Part shown: piece by piece, positions 35,832 to 44,409 of the stretch | How positions within the stretch are numbered: position 1 is the stretch's first letter | How the letters are laid out: every line of letters begins with the position of its first letter | From: Thioalbus denitrificans | Lineage (GTDB): Bacteria; Pseudomonadota; Gammaproteobacteria; DSM-26407 | Reading direction: 5' to 3' | NCBI RefSeq assembly: GCF_003337735.1 | Contig: NZ_QPJY01000006.1 | Location: 93,005-157,004, forward strand | DNA: 64,000 nt | The notes under the pieces: model-generated | Databases searched by the model: none | Told to the model about the DNA's origin: nothing | Seen by the model: only the letters and a program-made list of their open reading frames with translations | Position numbers and translations under genes: made by a program

Positions 35832-37526
35832 ATGAAACCTGAGGTCGGTGGACAAGCCATCACCGTCGTACTCGCTGACGACGATGCCGCCTTCCGTCTC
35901 CTGCTGCGACGGGTCCTGGAGAACGAGGGCTACCTCGTCATGGAGGCCTCCGATGGCGAGGAGGCGCTGCGGGTCTGCGAGACCAACCATCCCGACCTGG
36001 TGCTGCTGGACGCCATCATGCCGGACAAGGACGGTTTCGCCACCTGCTCCGAGCTGCAGACCCGGGACTGGGCCCGGCGCGTGCCCGTGCTGATGCTCAC
36101 CGGCCTGGACGACGAGCAGTCCATCGAGCGGGCCTTCTCGGTCGGCGCCTTCGACTACATCACCAAGCCGGTCAACATGTCCGTCCTGAAGCAGCGGGTA
36201 CGGCGCATGCTCTTCAACAGCCAGGCCGAGCAGCGCATGCTGCACCTGGCCTACCACGACCCCCTCACCGGCCTGCCCAACCGGCACCTGCTCATGGACC
36301 GCCTGGAGCAGGCCATCATGCGCGCCCGCCGCAGCAACCAGAACCTGGCCGTGATGTTCATGGACCTGGACCGGTTCAAGCTCATCAACGACAGCCTGGG
36401 GCACGACGCCGGCGACCGACTGCTCAAGACCATCGCCGCCCGGCTCGAGGGGGTGGTCCGGCGTTCCGACACCGTGGCCCGCCTCGGCGGCGACGAGTTC
36501 ACGGTCATCCTCGAAGGGCTCAACCAGCCCCAGGAGGCCGCCCAGGTCGCCCACAACATCCTCGAGGTCATGGCCCGCGACATCGATGTGGAGGCCAGCG
36601 CGCTCACCATCTCCGGCAGTATCGGCATCGCCACCTTCCCGCGCGATGGCGAAACCGTGGGCGCCCTGCTGAAGAACGCCGACATCGCCATGTACCGGGC
36701 CAAGGAGCTGGGACGCGCCAATGTCCAGTTCTACACCGAGGAGATGAGCGCCGCGGCGCTGCGGCGCCTGCACATCGAGAATGGACTGCGTCGCGGCCTC
36801 GCGCGGGGCGAGTTCCGCCTCCACTACCAGCCGAAGTACCAGATCGATGACAACCGCCTGCTCGGCATGGAGGCCCTGCTGCGCTGGAATCACCCCGAGG
36901 AGGGCCTGCTGCTGCCCGGTGAGTTCATCTCCGTGGCCGAGGAGACCGGGATCATCGTCGAACTGGGAGAGTGGGTCATCCGGACCGCCTGCGAGCAGTT
37001 CAAGGCCTGGCAGCAGAAGGGTCGTTCCGTTCCCAGCCTAGCCATCAACCTCTCAACCCGCCAGTGCCGCAACGATGGCCTGGTGGAGTTCATCGGCTCG
37101 GTGCTCGCCAGGCATCAGCTGGAACCCGCCGCAATCCAGCTGGAGTTCACCGAGGTGAGCCTGATGAACCAGATGGCCCAGATCGGCGACTGCCTGGAGG
37201 CCCTCCATGGCCTGGGCGTGAAGATCGCCATCGACGACTTCGGCAGCGGCTGTTCCTCGCTCACCGACCTGAAGCGCTTTCCCATCGACATCATCAAGGT
37301 GGACAGCAGCTTCGTCCACGGACTGCCCGGGAGCAGCGAGGACCAGGCCATCGTCCGCGCCATCGTCGGCCTCGCCCGGGGCCTGGGTCTGGACCTGGTG
37401 GCGGAAGGCGTCGAAACGCCGGACCAGGCAGCCGAGCTCCAGAAGCTCGGCTGCCACCAGGGTCAGGGCCACTACTGGCACCGCCCCGCCGAGTCGGAAC
37501 AGCTGTTCCGCCAACAGCGCGCCTGA
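35832..37526 (+). CDS. Response regulator with GGDEF and EAL domains
   Basis: A 564-residue cytoplasmic c-di-GMP regulator from ATG 35832. The receiver domain (about 10-125) has the acidic DDD pocket, phospho-Asp in LLDAIMPDKDG, and Lys in ITKPVN. GGDEF domain (about 140-300): intact RLGGDEF with an I-site RRSD five residues ahead. EAL domain (about 315-560): MEALLRW, NLSTRQ, EFTEV, DDFGSG, KVDSSF and AEGVE, all needed acidic and Lys residues visible; the last motif reads QGQGHYWHRP, a divergent form of QGYxxxxP. Both cyclase and phosphodiesterase activity are therefore possible. The cognate kinase is not adjacent. Confidence 0.9.
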   Translation: MKPEVGGQAITVVLADDDAAFRLLLRRVLENEGYLVMEASDGEEALRVCETNHPDLVLLDAIMPDKDGFATCSELQTRDWARRVPVLMLTGLDDEQSIERAFSVGAFDYITKPVNMSVLKQRVRRMLFNSQAEQRMLHLAYHDPLTGLPNRHLLMDRLEQAIMRARRSNQNLAVMFMDLDRFKLINDSLGHDAGDRLLKTIAARLEGVVRRSDTVARLGGDEFTVILEGLNQPQEAAQVAHNILEVMARDIDVEASALTISGSIGIATFPRDGETVGALLKNADIAMYRAKELGRANVQFYTEEMSAAALRRLHIENGLRRGLARGEFRLHYQPKYQIDDNRLLGMEALLRWNHPEEGLLLPGEFISVAEETGIIVELGEWVIRTACEQFKAWQQKGRSVPSLAINLSTRQCRNDGLVEFIGSVLARHQLEPAAIQLEFTEVSLMNQMAQIGDCLEALHGLGVKIAIDDFGSGCSSLTDLKRFPIDIIKVDSSFVHGLPGSSEDQAIVRAIVGLARGLGLDLVAEGVETPDQAAELQKLGCHQGQGHYWHRPAESEQLFRQQRA

Positions 37527-37857
37527 ACGCCCCACCGGGCCGGACGAGCCTGCCGGTAACAGCGTGCCCCCCGGCACGCCGATGAATCCGCGCCAACGCC
37601 AGGCCCTCCATCACCCCTTGTCCATGCACCCGCTATCCTTTATCCATGACCTCCCGCCTGCCAGACACCGCTCCGAGGGTGTATGGGCAGCGCCAACGCA
37701 ACATTCCGTAACAGCCGCCAGTAGTTGACATATAGCTGTTCCTGCTACTATGTTGCACTGCAACTAAAGCGCCGCCGACCCGATTGCCCCCGATTGTCGT
37801 CCGCGGCTCCACGAATACCGATTACAACGGTCAGATGGGAAAGAGGAGTCAAACACC
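37527..37857 (+). other. Intergenic region upstream of phaA
   Basis: 331 bases without a supported gene. The first 200 bases show no clear feature. The last 135 hold the phaA promoter and operator described separately, followed by a roughly 90-base leader and an AGAGGAG ribosome-binding site. Confidence 0.6.
37725..37763 (+). promoter_or_regulatory. phaA promoter with TTGCA-N-TGCAA operator
   Basis: TTGACA (37725-37730), an 18-base spacer, and TATGTT (37749-37754). The palindromic TTGCACTGCAA (37753-37763) overlaps the -10 end. The phaP promoter has the same layout with TTGCATCGCAA. PhaR repressors bind TGC-rich sites in other bacteria, and phaR is encoded 2 kb downstream, so these are good candidate PhaR operators. 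Confidence 0.6.
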
Positions 37858-39036
37858 ATGCAAGACGTGGTCATCGTAGCGGCCGCCCGCACGGCCATTG
37901 GCAAGTTCGCCGGATCCCTGGCCGGCATTCCCGCCAGCGACCTCGGCGCAACCGTCATCAGGCACCTGCTCGCCACCACCGGCGTGGCTCCGGAGCAGGT
38001 CGACGAAGTCATCCTGGGCCAGGTGCTCACCGCCGGTGTCGGCCAGAATCCGGCCCGCCAGGCGGCCATCAAGGCCGGCCTGCCGGTGCAGGTCCCGGCC
38101 ATGACCATCAACAAGGTCTGCGGCAGCGGCCTGAAGTCCCTCCACCTGGCCGCCCAGGCCATCCGCTGCGGGGACGCCGAGGTAATCATCGCCGGCGGCC
38201 AGGAGAACATGAGCCGCTCCCCCCACGTGCTCAACGGCTCCCGCGACGGCCAGCGCATGGGCAACTGGGAGATGGTCGACACCATGGTCAACGACGGCCT
38301 GTGGGACGCCTTCAACGACTACCACATGGGCTGCACTGCCGAGAACATCGTCGAGAAGTGGGGCATCACCCGCGAGGAGCAGGACGAGTTCGCCGCCGCC
38401 TCCCAGCAGAAGGCCGAGGCCGCCCAGAAATCCGGTCGCTTCGACGACGAAATCGTGCCGGTGGAGATCCCCCAGCGCAAGGGCGACCCGCTGATCTTCA
38501 AGACGGACGAATTCCCCCGCCATGGCACCACCGCCGACCAGCTGGCCAAGCTGCGTCCGGCCTTCAACAAGACCGGCTCGGTCACCGCCGGCAACGCCTC
38601 CGGGATCAACGACGGTGCCGCCGCCGTGCTGCTCATGTCCGCCGACAAGGCGGAAGCCCTGGGCCTCAAGCCCCTGGCCCGCATCGCCGCCTACGCCAGT
38701 GCCGGGGTCGATCCGGCCATCATGGGTACCGGCCCCATCCCCTCCAGCCAGCGCGCCCTGGACAAGGCCGGCTGGAAGGTGGAGGAGGTTGATCTCATCG
38801 AGGCCAACGAGGCCTTCGCCGCCCAGGCGATCTCCGTGAACCGCGAAATGGGCTGGGATACCGCCAAGGTGAACGTCAACGGCGGTGCCATCGCCATCGG
38901 CCACCCCATCGGGGCCAGCGGCGCGCGCATCCTCGTCACCCTGGTGCACGAGATGATCAAGCGTGACGCCAGGAAGGGCATCGCCACCCTGTGCATCGGC
39001 GGCGGCCAGGGTGTGGCGCTGGCCATCGAACGCTGA
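37858..39036 (+). CDS. phaA: Acetyl-CoA acetyltransferase (beta-ketothiolase)
   Basis: A 392-residue thiolase that condenses two acetyl-CoA to acetoacetyl-CoA, the first step of polyhydroxybutyrate synthesis. The acyl-carrying Cys lies in [11 protein letters not shown] (about residue 89). The His of [18 protein letters not shown] and the second Cys of [15 protein letters not shown] complete the active site. The start has AGAGGAG nine bases upstream. phaB follows by 94 bases, then phaR and phaP. The PHA synthase gene is not in this cluster and must be elsewhere. Confidence 0.95.
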   Translation: MQDVVIVAAARTAIGKFAGSLAGIPASDLGATVIRHLLATTGVAPEQVDEVILGQVLTAGVGQNPARQAAIKAGLPVQVPAMTINKVCGSGLKSLHLAAQAIRCGDAEVIIAGGQENMSRSPHVLNGSRDGQRMGNWEMVDTMVNDGLWDAFNDYHMGCTAENIVEKWGITREEQDEFAAASQQKAEAAQKSGRFDDEIVPVEIPQRKGDPLIFKTDEFPRHGTTADQLAKLRPAFNKTGSVTAGNASGINDGAAAVLLMSADKAEALGLKPLARIAAYASAGVDPAIMGTGPIPSSQRALDKAGWKVEEVDLIEANEAFAAQAISVNREMGWDTAKVNVNGGAIAIGHPIGASGARILVTLVHEMIKRDARKGIATLCIGGGQGVALAIER

Positions 39037-39130
39037 CCCCCCGGGGAGCGCCGGGCGTACCCGGCCGGCTGATCACGGCCCCCACGGACGAATGGATAAT
39101 CGAACAGAACCTGAACCGGAGAACGACGAG

Positions 39131-39871
39131 ATGGCAAGAATCGCACTGGTAACCGGCGGCACCGGCGGCATCGGCACCGCCATCTGCAAGGCGCTCGCCG
39201 ACGCGGGCTGCACGGTGGTGGCGAACCACATGCCCGGCAGCGAGGAGAAGGCGCAGAAGTGGCAGGCGGATCGCAAGGCCGAGGGCTACGAGATGGGCAC
39301 CGTGGCCGGTGACGTCTCCGACTTCGAGTCCTGCAAGGCGATGATCGCCGCAGTCGAGGCCGGCTTCGGCCCCGTGGACATCCTGGTGAACAACGCCGGC
39401 ATCACCCGTGACGGCATGTTCCGCAAGATGAGCCCGGAGAACTGGGATGCGGTCATCCGCACCAACCTCGACAGCGTTTTCAATGTCACCCGGCACGTCA
39501 TCGAGGGGATGACCGAGCGCGGCTTCGGGCGCATCGTCAACATCTCCTCCATCAACGGCCAGAAGGGGCAGTTCGGCCAGGCCAACTACTCCGCCGCCAA
39601 GGCCGGCATGCACGGTTTCACCAAGGCTCTGGCCCAGGAGGTCGCGCGCAAGGGCGTGACGGTGAACACCATCTCCCCCGGTTACATCGCCACCGACATG
39701 GTGATGGCGGTCCCCGAGAGCGTGCGGGAGCAGATCATCGCCCAGATCCCGGTGGGCCGCCTCGGCAAGCCCGAGGAGATCGCCCGCACCGTGGCCTTCC
39801 TGGCGGACGAGGAAGGGGGGTTCATCACCGGCTCGAACCTCGCCATTAACGGCGGCCAGCACATGTTCTGA
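39131..39871 (+). CDS. phaB: Acetoacetyl-CoA reductase
   Basis: A 246-residue short-chain dehydrogenase. TGGTGGIGTAICKALADAG is the NAD(P) loop, NNAG lies at about 89-92, and the catalytic tetrad is Ser in NISSINGQKGQFGQ, Tyr/Lys in ANYSAAKAG. SINGQKGQFGQTNYSAAKAG-type sequence (here QANYSAAKAG) is characteristic of PhaB. It reduces acetoacetyl-CoA to (R)-3-hydroxybutyryl-CoA with NADPH. ATG 39131 is taken as start since it opens the Rossmann fold directly and has CGGAG upstream; an in-frame extension is not family-like. Confidence 0.95.
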   Translation: MARIALVTGGTGGIGTAICKALADAGCTVVANHMPGSEEKAQKWQADRKAEGYEMGTVAGDVSDFESCKAMIAAVEAGFGPVDILVNNAGITRDGMFRKMSPENWDAVIRTNLDSVFNVTRHVIEGMTERGFGRIVNISSINGQKGQFGQANYSAAKAGMHGFTKALAQEVARKGVTVNTISPGYIATDMVMAVPESVREQIIAQIPVGRLGKPEEIARTVAFLADEEGGFITGSNLAINGGQHMF

Positions 39872-39911
39872 TGGCCGGTGAACCATCCTCCGCCGGAGGA
39901 TGCGGGATACC

Positions 39912-39950
39912 GGGGCCCGTCCCCGCCCGACGGCGGGGACAGGCCCCTTT
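39912..39950 (+). terminator. Terminator-like hairpin after phaB
   Basis: GGGGCC-C-GTCCCCGCC / GGCGGGGAC-A-GGCCCC, a 15-bp stem with one mismatch pair and a 4-base loop, followed by only three T. It probably ends or weakens the phaAB transcript before phaR. Confidence 0.55.
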
Positions 39951-39998
39951 CCCGGAGCCCGAACGTCTTGACGCCTGCGGGCGAGTCGGTCAGACTGC

Positions 39999-40514
39999 AT
40001 GACCATGTCAGATGTGAGAATTATTAAAAAATATCCCAACCGCCGTCTCTATGACACGGCCATCAGCAGCTATATCACGCTGGAGGACGTCAAGCGGCTG
40101 GTTCTCGACCGCGTGGAGTTCCAGGTGGTGGACGCCCGCTCGCAGGAGGATCTGACCCGTACCATCCTGCTCCAGATCATCACCGAGCAGGAAGAGCAGG
40201 GCACCCCCATCCTCACCACCGAACTGCTCGAGCAGCTCATCCGCTTCTACGGCGACACGCTTCAGGGAATGATGAGCAGCTACCTGGAGCGCAGCCTGAG
40301 CTTCTTCATCGAGCAGCAGAGCAGCATGCGCAATCAGCTGCAGGACCTGGTGACCCAGACCCCGCTGGGCATGATGTCCGAGATGGCCGAACGCAATCTC
40401 AACATGTGGAAGACGATGCAGGAGAACTTCCTGGCCGCGAGCGGAATGCAGGGCCCGGCCCACTCCACGCCCAAGAAAGACAGCGACGCGCAGCCCAAGA
40501 AGAACGACAAGTAG
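39999..40514 (+). CDS. phaR: Polyhydroxyalkanoate synthesis repressor PhaR
   Basis: A 171-residue regulator. The N-terminal PHB_acc_N domain IIKKYPNRRLYDTAISSYITLEDVKRLV (shown in part) binds DNA; the PHB_acc region follows (about 65-130, TTELLEQLIRFYGDTLQGMM). The C-terminal tail is Lys-rich. PhaR senses PHA granules and represses phasin and its own synthesis. Two ATG codons (39999 and 40005) are possible starts; neither has a strong ribosome-binding site. It lies between phaB and phaP, and TTGCA-type operators lie before phaA and phaP. Confidence 0.92.
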   Translation: MTMSDVRIIKKYPNRRLYDTAISSYITLEDVKRLVLDRVEFQVVDARSQEDLTRTILLQIITEQEEQGTPILTTELLEQLIRFYGDTLQGMMSSYLERSLSFFIEQQSSMRNQLQDLVTQTPLGMMSEMAERNLNMWKTMQENFLAASGMQGPAHSTPKKDSDAQPKKNDK

Positions 40515-40665
40515 CCTCCTCCCCGATTCCAACGCTGAACATCTCCTTCCGGACACCCCGGATACCCCACAAGGCACTCCGCAGGGCCCGCCAAGCACGG
40601 TCATTCCCACGCCGCCTCGGCACGCACCGAAGCACAGGGCCACGCCCTCGGTTGCGCTGGGACAC

Positions 40666-40718
40666 TTGACAGATCCACGCCCGGGTCGCTATATTGCATC
40701 GCAACAATGTTGCAGCGC
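40666..40718 (+). promoter_or_regulatory. phaP promoter with two TTGCA-type operators
   Basis: TTGACA (40666-40671), an 18-base spacer, and TATATT (40690-40695). Palindromic TTGCATCGCAA (40694-40704) overlaps the -10 box, and a second half-like site TTGCAGCGCA (40709-40718) follows. The arrangement matches the phaA promoter and suggests repression by PhaR. The AGAGGGG ribosome-binding site lies close to the phaP start. Confidence 0.65.
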
Positions 40719-40738
40719 ACCAGATAGAGGGGACCCCC

Positions 40739-41113
40739 ATGGACAACGAAATGTTCTTCCGCATGACCGAAATGACCCAGAACGCCTGGAAACCCTTCAT
40801 GGAACTGGGCGAGATCACCACCCGCGCCATGGAGCGCGCCGGGCAGCAGCAGATGGCCCTCATCAACGAGGCACTGCAGGACAGCGCCCGCTACACCCAG
40901 AATTTCACCAGCGTGAAGGACGTCAAGGAACTGGTCGAACTCCAGTCCCGGCTGATGGCCGAGGTCAGCGAGAAGTTCTTCAACGTCGCCCGGCAGAACG
41001 TCGACAACGCCATGCAGACCGGCTCCGAACTGAACAAGTGGTTCGAGACGAGCGTCAACATCCAGGCGGCCGTCAAGCCGGCCGCCCGCGGCACCACGCG
41101 CAAGAGCGCCTGA
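40739..41113 (+). CDS. phaP: Phasin family protein
   Basis: A 124-residue small, mainly helical protein MDNEMFFRMTEMTQNAWKPF.... It has amphipathic segments and no Cys, and it ends in a basic tail (ARGTTRKSA). VKDVKELVELQSRLMAEVSEKFF (shown in part) is typical of the Phasin_2 family. It coats PHB granules and controls their size and number. It has its own strong promoter with candidate PhaR operators and a strong terminator, so it is probably a single-gene unit expressed when granules titrate PhaR. Confidence 0.9.
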   Translation: MDNEMFFRMTEMTQNAWKPFMELGEITTRAMERAGQQQMALINEALQDSARYTQNFTSVKDVKELVELQSRLMAEVSEKFFNVARQNVDNAMQTGSELNKWFETSVNIQAAVKPAARGTTRKSA

Positions 41114-41143
41114 GCCAACCGGTTCCATCCTCCTCGGATTGAG

Positions 41144-41171
41144 GCCCCCTCCCCGGAGGGGGCTTTTTTTT
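41144..41171 (+). terminator. Rho-independent terminator of phaP
   Basis: GCCCCCTCC-CC-GGAGGGGGC followed by eight T. A near-perfect intrinsic terminator 30 bases after the phaP stop. A solitary ACAGGATTGACGGGATT fragment of the dispersed repeat family follows at about 41177-41195. Confidence 0.93.
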
Positions 41172-41365
41172 CATAGACAGGATTGACGGGATTGGGCTGG
41201 GGCGGATCTCCTACGGGCTTCGGCGTGGGGCGGGGTGTGCAGATGAATCTGCACCTACCGGAGACGCGCCCTCGCGGCGATGGATCGCAGGCCGGTGGGC
41301 ACACGGCGCGTGCCCTACCCCGCCCGGCGGCCTGGCGGTGAATGCCACCGCCCGGTCCCGGGCTC

Positions 41366-41393
41366 AAAAAAAACCCCCGGACGATGCCGGGGG
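41366..41393 (-). terminator. Rho-independent terminator of the tusA-dsrE2 unit
   Basis: On the minus strand CCCCCGG-CATCGT-CCGGGGG followed by eight T, 39 bases after the dsrE2 stop. It ends the tusA-dsrE2 transcript. Confidence 0.93.
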
Positions 41394-41431
41394 TCCTTTT
41401 CGGGCCGTGGCCCGCGGTGAAGCTGTCGGGA

Positions 41432-41911
41432 TCAGATGTAGAGGCAGATATCCGACTCGCCGGCAAACTCGAAGAAGGTGGCGGCACCACCGAACTCGAG
41501 CCCGTCGATGAAGTCGCTGGTATTGAAGTCGAAGAGATCCACCGTCATCTGACAGGCGATCATCTTCACTTCCGCCTCCTGGCAGAGCTCGCGGAGCTCC
41601 TCGATGCTGGCCACGCCCTTGTCCTTCATCTTCTTCTTCATCATGGCGGTCATGACCGTTTCCATACCGGGCAGCGCGGTGCCCAGAACCGGGAACCACT
41701 TGTCCATGCCCATGGGCATCGGCATTCCCGGGTTGCCCAGCGGGGAGACCTTCAGATCGAGGTCCTTGCGCACCAGCTGCAGGCCGTAGAAGGTGAAGAA
41801 GATCTGGGTTTCATAGCCCAGTGCGGCGGCCGTCGAGGCCAGAATGAAGGGGGGATAGGCCCAGTCGAGGGTGCCCTTCGTTGCGATAATCGCCAGCTTT
41901 TTCTGATCCAT
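41432..41911 (-). CDS. dsrE2: DsrE/DsrF/DrsH-like protein (DsrE2 type)
   Basis: A 159-residue protein that begins MDQKKLAIIATKGTLDWAYPPFILASTAAALG (shown in part), the DsrE2 start. It contains a Met/Pro-rich loop (GNPGMPMPMGMDKWFP) and two Cys, in ELCQEAE and IACQMTVDLF; the latter is the conserved position in DsrE2. Hydrophobic stretches are short, so it is membrane-associated at most. DsrE2 proteins work with TusA and rhodanese as sulfur carriers that feed reduced sulfur to cytoplasmic oxidation. It sits 49 bases downstream of tusA; the rhodanese partner seen in other genomes is not adjacent. Confidence 0.88.
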   Translation of the reverse strand: MDQKKLAIIATKGTLDWAYPPFILASTAAALGYETQIFFTFYGLQLVRKDLDLKVSPLGNPGMPMPMGMDKWFPVLGTALPGMETVMTAMMKKKMKDKGVASIEELRELCQEAEVKMIACQMTVDLFDFNTSDFIDGLEFGGAATFFEFAGESDICLYI

Positions 41912-41960
41912 TGCGCTTCTCCGCCAGTTGCTTAGGGGTTGAAACTGCTTCCCGGGGCCC

Positions 41961-42191
41961 TCAGGCCTTCTTGATCAGGAAGACGAACTTTCCACCCTCT
42001 TCACCGGACTCAAGCAGCTCGTTGCCGGTCTGCTTGGCGAAAGCCTCGAAGTCTTTCACGGACCCCGGATCAGTCGCCACAATGCGCAGAACCTGACCAC
42101 TCTCCAGGCCCGCCAGGGTCTTCTTGGCGCGCAGGATGGGCAGAGGGCAGTTCAGTCCGGAAGCGTCCAGCTCTTGATCAAAAGCGGCCAT
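41961..42191 (-). CDS. tusA: Sulfurtransferase TusA family protein
   Basis: A 76-residue protein starting at ATG 42191, nine bases after AAGGAG. LDASGLNCPLPILRAKKTL carries the CPxP motif with the persulfide-bearing Cys15. The remaining residues form the small alpha/beta fold. TusA accepts persulfide sulfur and passes it on, either to tRNA thiolation or, in sulfur oxidisers, toward the Dsr/Hdr machinery. Pairing with dsrE2 and proximity to soxXA favour the sulfur-oxidation role. It has its own good sigma-70 promoter and a palindromic site upstream of it. Confidence 0.92.
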   Translation of the reverse strand: MAAFDQELDASGLNCPLPILRAKKTLAGLESGQVLRIVATDPGSVKDFEAFAKQTGNELLESGEEGGKFVFLIKKA

Positions 42192-42269
42192 TCTTAAGTT
42201 CTCCTTCATCTGGGTGGATGAATCTCAGTTAATGGGATCCCATCCGGCATTCCTGAATTTGGGTAAGTG

Positions 42270-42298
42270 TTTATATGGCAATCGACTCACGAACGCAA
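42270..42298 (-). promoter_or_regulatory. Predicted sigma-70 promoter for tusA-dsrE2
   Basis: On the minus strand TTGCGT (42298-42293), 17 bases, then TATAAA (42275-42270). The spacing is ideal and the flanks are AT-rich in an otherwise GC-rich region. It gives a leader of about 70 nt. Confidence 0.6.
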
Positions 42299-42309
42299 CA
42301 TGAAAAAAT

Positions 42310-42329
42310 TGATTAAACTGCATTAATCA
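42310..42329. promoter_or_regulatory. Palindromic operator candidate TGATTAA-N6-TTAATCA
   Basis: A perfect 7-bp palindrome just upstream of the predicted tusA -35 box, placed where an activator would bind. It also lies in the 423-base region before bepA. The binding protein is unknown; the arms do not fit the FNR or CRP half-sites at their normal spacing. Confidence 0.45.
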
Positions 42330-42614
42330 GCCTTATCATCATGTAGTTCCGGTTCGATGACGCCTACCTTGCCACCCCGCCGCGACGCTATCAAGTACCC
42401 GGATAACCTCCCTCGACCGGCACTTTTTCCATCCCCGGCTGTCCATCACACAGGTGGCGCCCCGGCGCAAGGGACTGTCGACGCGGAAACGGCCTGGCGG
42501 AGAACTGCGCTGCAATTGCGCACCAGGAACTCTACAATGGTCGAACGGACACTCGTCAACCACTCTTGCACCACAACCGACCCGAATCCTGAAACTCCAC
42601 CGGCCTTCCACCCT
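42330..42614 (+). other. Intergenic region upstream of bepA
   Basis: About 285 bases between the tusA control region and the chosen bepA start. The bepA reading frame is open through this stretch, but the codons look unlike a protein N-terminus and no ribosome-binding site marks an earlier start. No repeat or RNA gene was recognised. Confidence 0.5.
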
Positions 42615-44087
42615 ATGTTAAAGCGACACATCACACCGCTCCTCTGCGCAAGCCTGCTGGCCTGGCTTCCCGTGGGCGGCATGGCCCAGACGGACTTCCA
42701 GCTGCCCGACATGGGAGACCCCTCCGCGGCGGCGCTCAGCCCGGAACAGGACAGGAAGCTGGGCGAAGCCTTCATGCGCGAGATCCGGCGTTCCATGACC
42801 CTCCTCGAGGACCCGGAGGCCAAGGACTACCTGCGTTCGCTGGGCAGCCGCCTGAGCGCCTACGGTGACGACTCCGGTCAGCACTACAGCTTCTTCATCG
42901 TCGACGAGGACAGCATCAATGCCTTCGCCGGTCCCGGGGGCAACATCGGCATTCACACCGGCCTGTTCGCCGCCACCGAGAACGAAAGCGAACTGGCCGC
43001 GGTCGTCGCCCATGAAATGGCCCACGTCAGCCAGAAACATATCGCCCGGCAGATTCAGCGGGCCGAGAACCTGAGCCTGCCGGCCCTGGCCGCCCTCCTC
43101 GCCGCCATGGTGGTTGCCGGAAAAAGCGGCAACGCCGATCTCGGCCAGGCCGCCCTGGCCACGGTCACCGCCACCAGCGCCCAGATGCAGATCAATTTCA
43201 CCCGCAACAACGAGCAGGAGGCGGACAGCGTCGGTATGCAGACGCTTTCGGGGGCCGGTTACGACCCGCACGGCATGGCGACCTTCTTCGAGCGCCTGCA
43301 GTTCTCCAGCCGCTACTATGGCAAGCCGCCCGAGTTCCTCAGCACCCACCCCGTCACCCGGGATCGCATCGCCGAGGCCCAGCAGCGCGCCCAGCGCTAT
43401 GACTACCGGCAGGTTCCCGACAGCCTCACCTACGCCCTGGTCAAGGCCCGGTTGCATGTGCTCAGCGAGCCGGACCCCCGGGCCAGCCTGCGCTACTACC
43501 AGCGCCTGATCGAGGGTGGCCAGTACCGGAGCGAAGCGGCGCTGCATTACGGCCTGGCGCTGGCCCAGGGCGTCCTGGGCGACCATGCCGCCGCGCGCCA
43601 TGAGCTCGATGCCCTCATCGCCCGCGAGGGAGAGCACCCCATGCTGCTCTCGGCCCGTGCCCACAACGAGCTCGAGGCCGGCAACCTGGCGGACGCCACC
43701 CGCCTCTACCGTGAAGCCCTCAAGGTCTATCCCGGGAACAGCGCCCTTACCCTCCAGTATGCCGAGGCGCTCATCCGGGCCGGGGATGCGGAGAAAGCCC
43801 GCGAGCTGCTTCGCTCCCACAGCCGGGAACATCCGGAGGAACCCGAGGTGTTTCGGCTTCTGGCCCGTGCTCACGCCGAACTCGGCGAGCAGGCCAGGGC
43901 CTACCAGGCCCAGGCGGAATACTACTTCCTGTCCGGCGATGTCCTGGGCGCGGTACAGCAGCTCAAGGTGGCCCGGCAGAAGGCCGGGAATGATTTCTAC
44001 ACCGCCTCGTCCGTGGAGGCGCGGCTGGCCGAACTGGAGAAGATCGCGAAGGAAGAGAAGGAAGACCGGCGCGACCGGGAGCCGTGA
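42615..44087 (+). CDS. bepA: M48-family periplasmic metalloprotease/chaperone BepA
   Basis: A 490-residue exported protein. ATG 42615 starts the signal peptide MLKRHITPLLCASLLAWLP, ending AQ at about 25. M48 protease domain (about 40-270): zinc motif HEMAH, with His133, Glu134 and His137, third ligand Glu in NNEQEADSVGM. C-terminal TPR-like helices (about 300-480, ARHELDALIAREG, LYREALKVYPGN) follow. BepA (YfgC) degrades or rescues stalled LptD and other barrel proteins at the BAM complex. Length matches E. coli BepA (487). It stands alone between tusA and soxX. Confidence 0.92.
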   Translation: MLKRHITPLLCASLLAWLPVGGMAQTDFQLPDMGDPSAAALSPEQDRKLGEAFMREIRRSMTLLEDPEAKDYLRSLGSRLSAYGDDSGQHYSFFIVDEDSINAFAGPGGNIGIHTGLFAATENESELAAVVAHEMAHVSQKHIARQIQRAENLSLPALAALLAAMVVAGKSGNADLGQAALATVTATSAQMQINFTRNNEQEADSVGMQTLSGAGYDPHGMATFFERLQFSSRYYGKPPEFLSTHPVTRDRIAEAQQRAQRYDYRQVPDSLTYALVKARLHVLSEPDPRASLRYYQRLIEGGQYRSEAALHYGLALAQGVLGDHAAARHELDALIAREGEHPMLLSARAHNELEAGNLADATRLYREALKVYPGNSALTLQYAEALIRAGDAEKARELLRSHSREHPEEPEVFRLLARAHAELGEQARAYQAQAEYYFLSGDVLGAVQQLKVARQKAGNDFYTASSVEARLAELEKIAKEEKEDRRDREP

Positions 44088-44409
44088 AGATTTTCGGGTG
44101 CTGGACGTGTGCCGGCATCGCCTTGCGGTTCATCCACCGACCATAAGCAGGTGCTGAAGTACCCGCGCCACCCACCCTACCCCGCCTCCGTCACTCCCCC
44201 TCCCGGATGGACTGACCCTTGCCAATGCGGCCTGATTCGGTATCCTACGAACACAGTCGGTAAGATAACCGGCACCGCAACCATGCGGTCTCAAAAATAA
44301 AATCAAAACGCCTGGCAGCCACCGTGCACGCACGATCCGGACTGATCCAAGGCGAAACAATACGACAAGCCGCTCCCCACCAAAGCGGACTGACCGGAGG
44401 AAGAGAGCA
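44088..44409 (+). other. Intergenic region upstream of soxX
   Basis: 322 bases with no supported gene. At 44219-44246 TTGCCA-N16-TATCCT is a weak sigma-70 promoter candidate. The last 100 bases are the soxX leader, ending in a CGGAGGAAGAG ribosome-binding site. No repeat of the dispersed family is present here. Confidence 0.45.
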
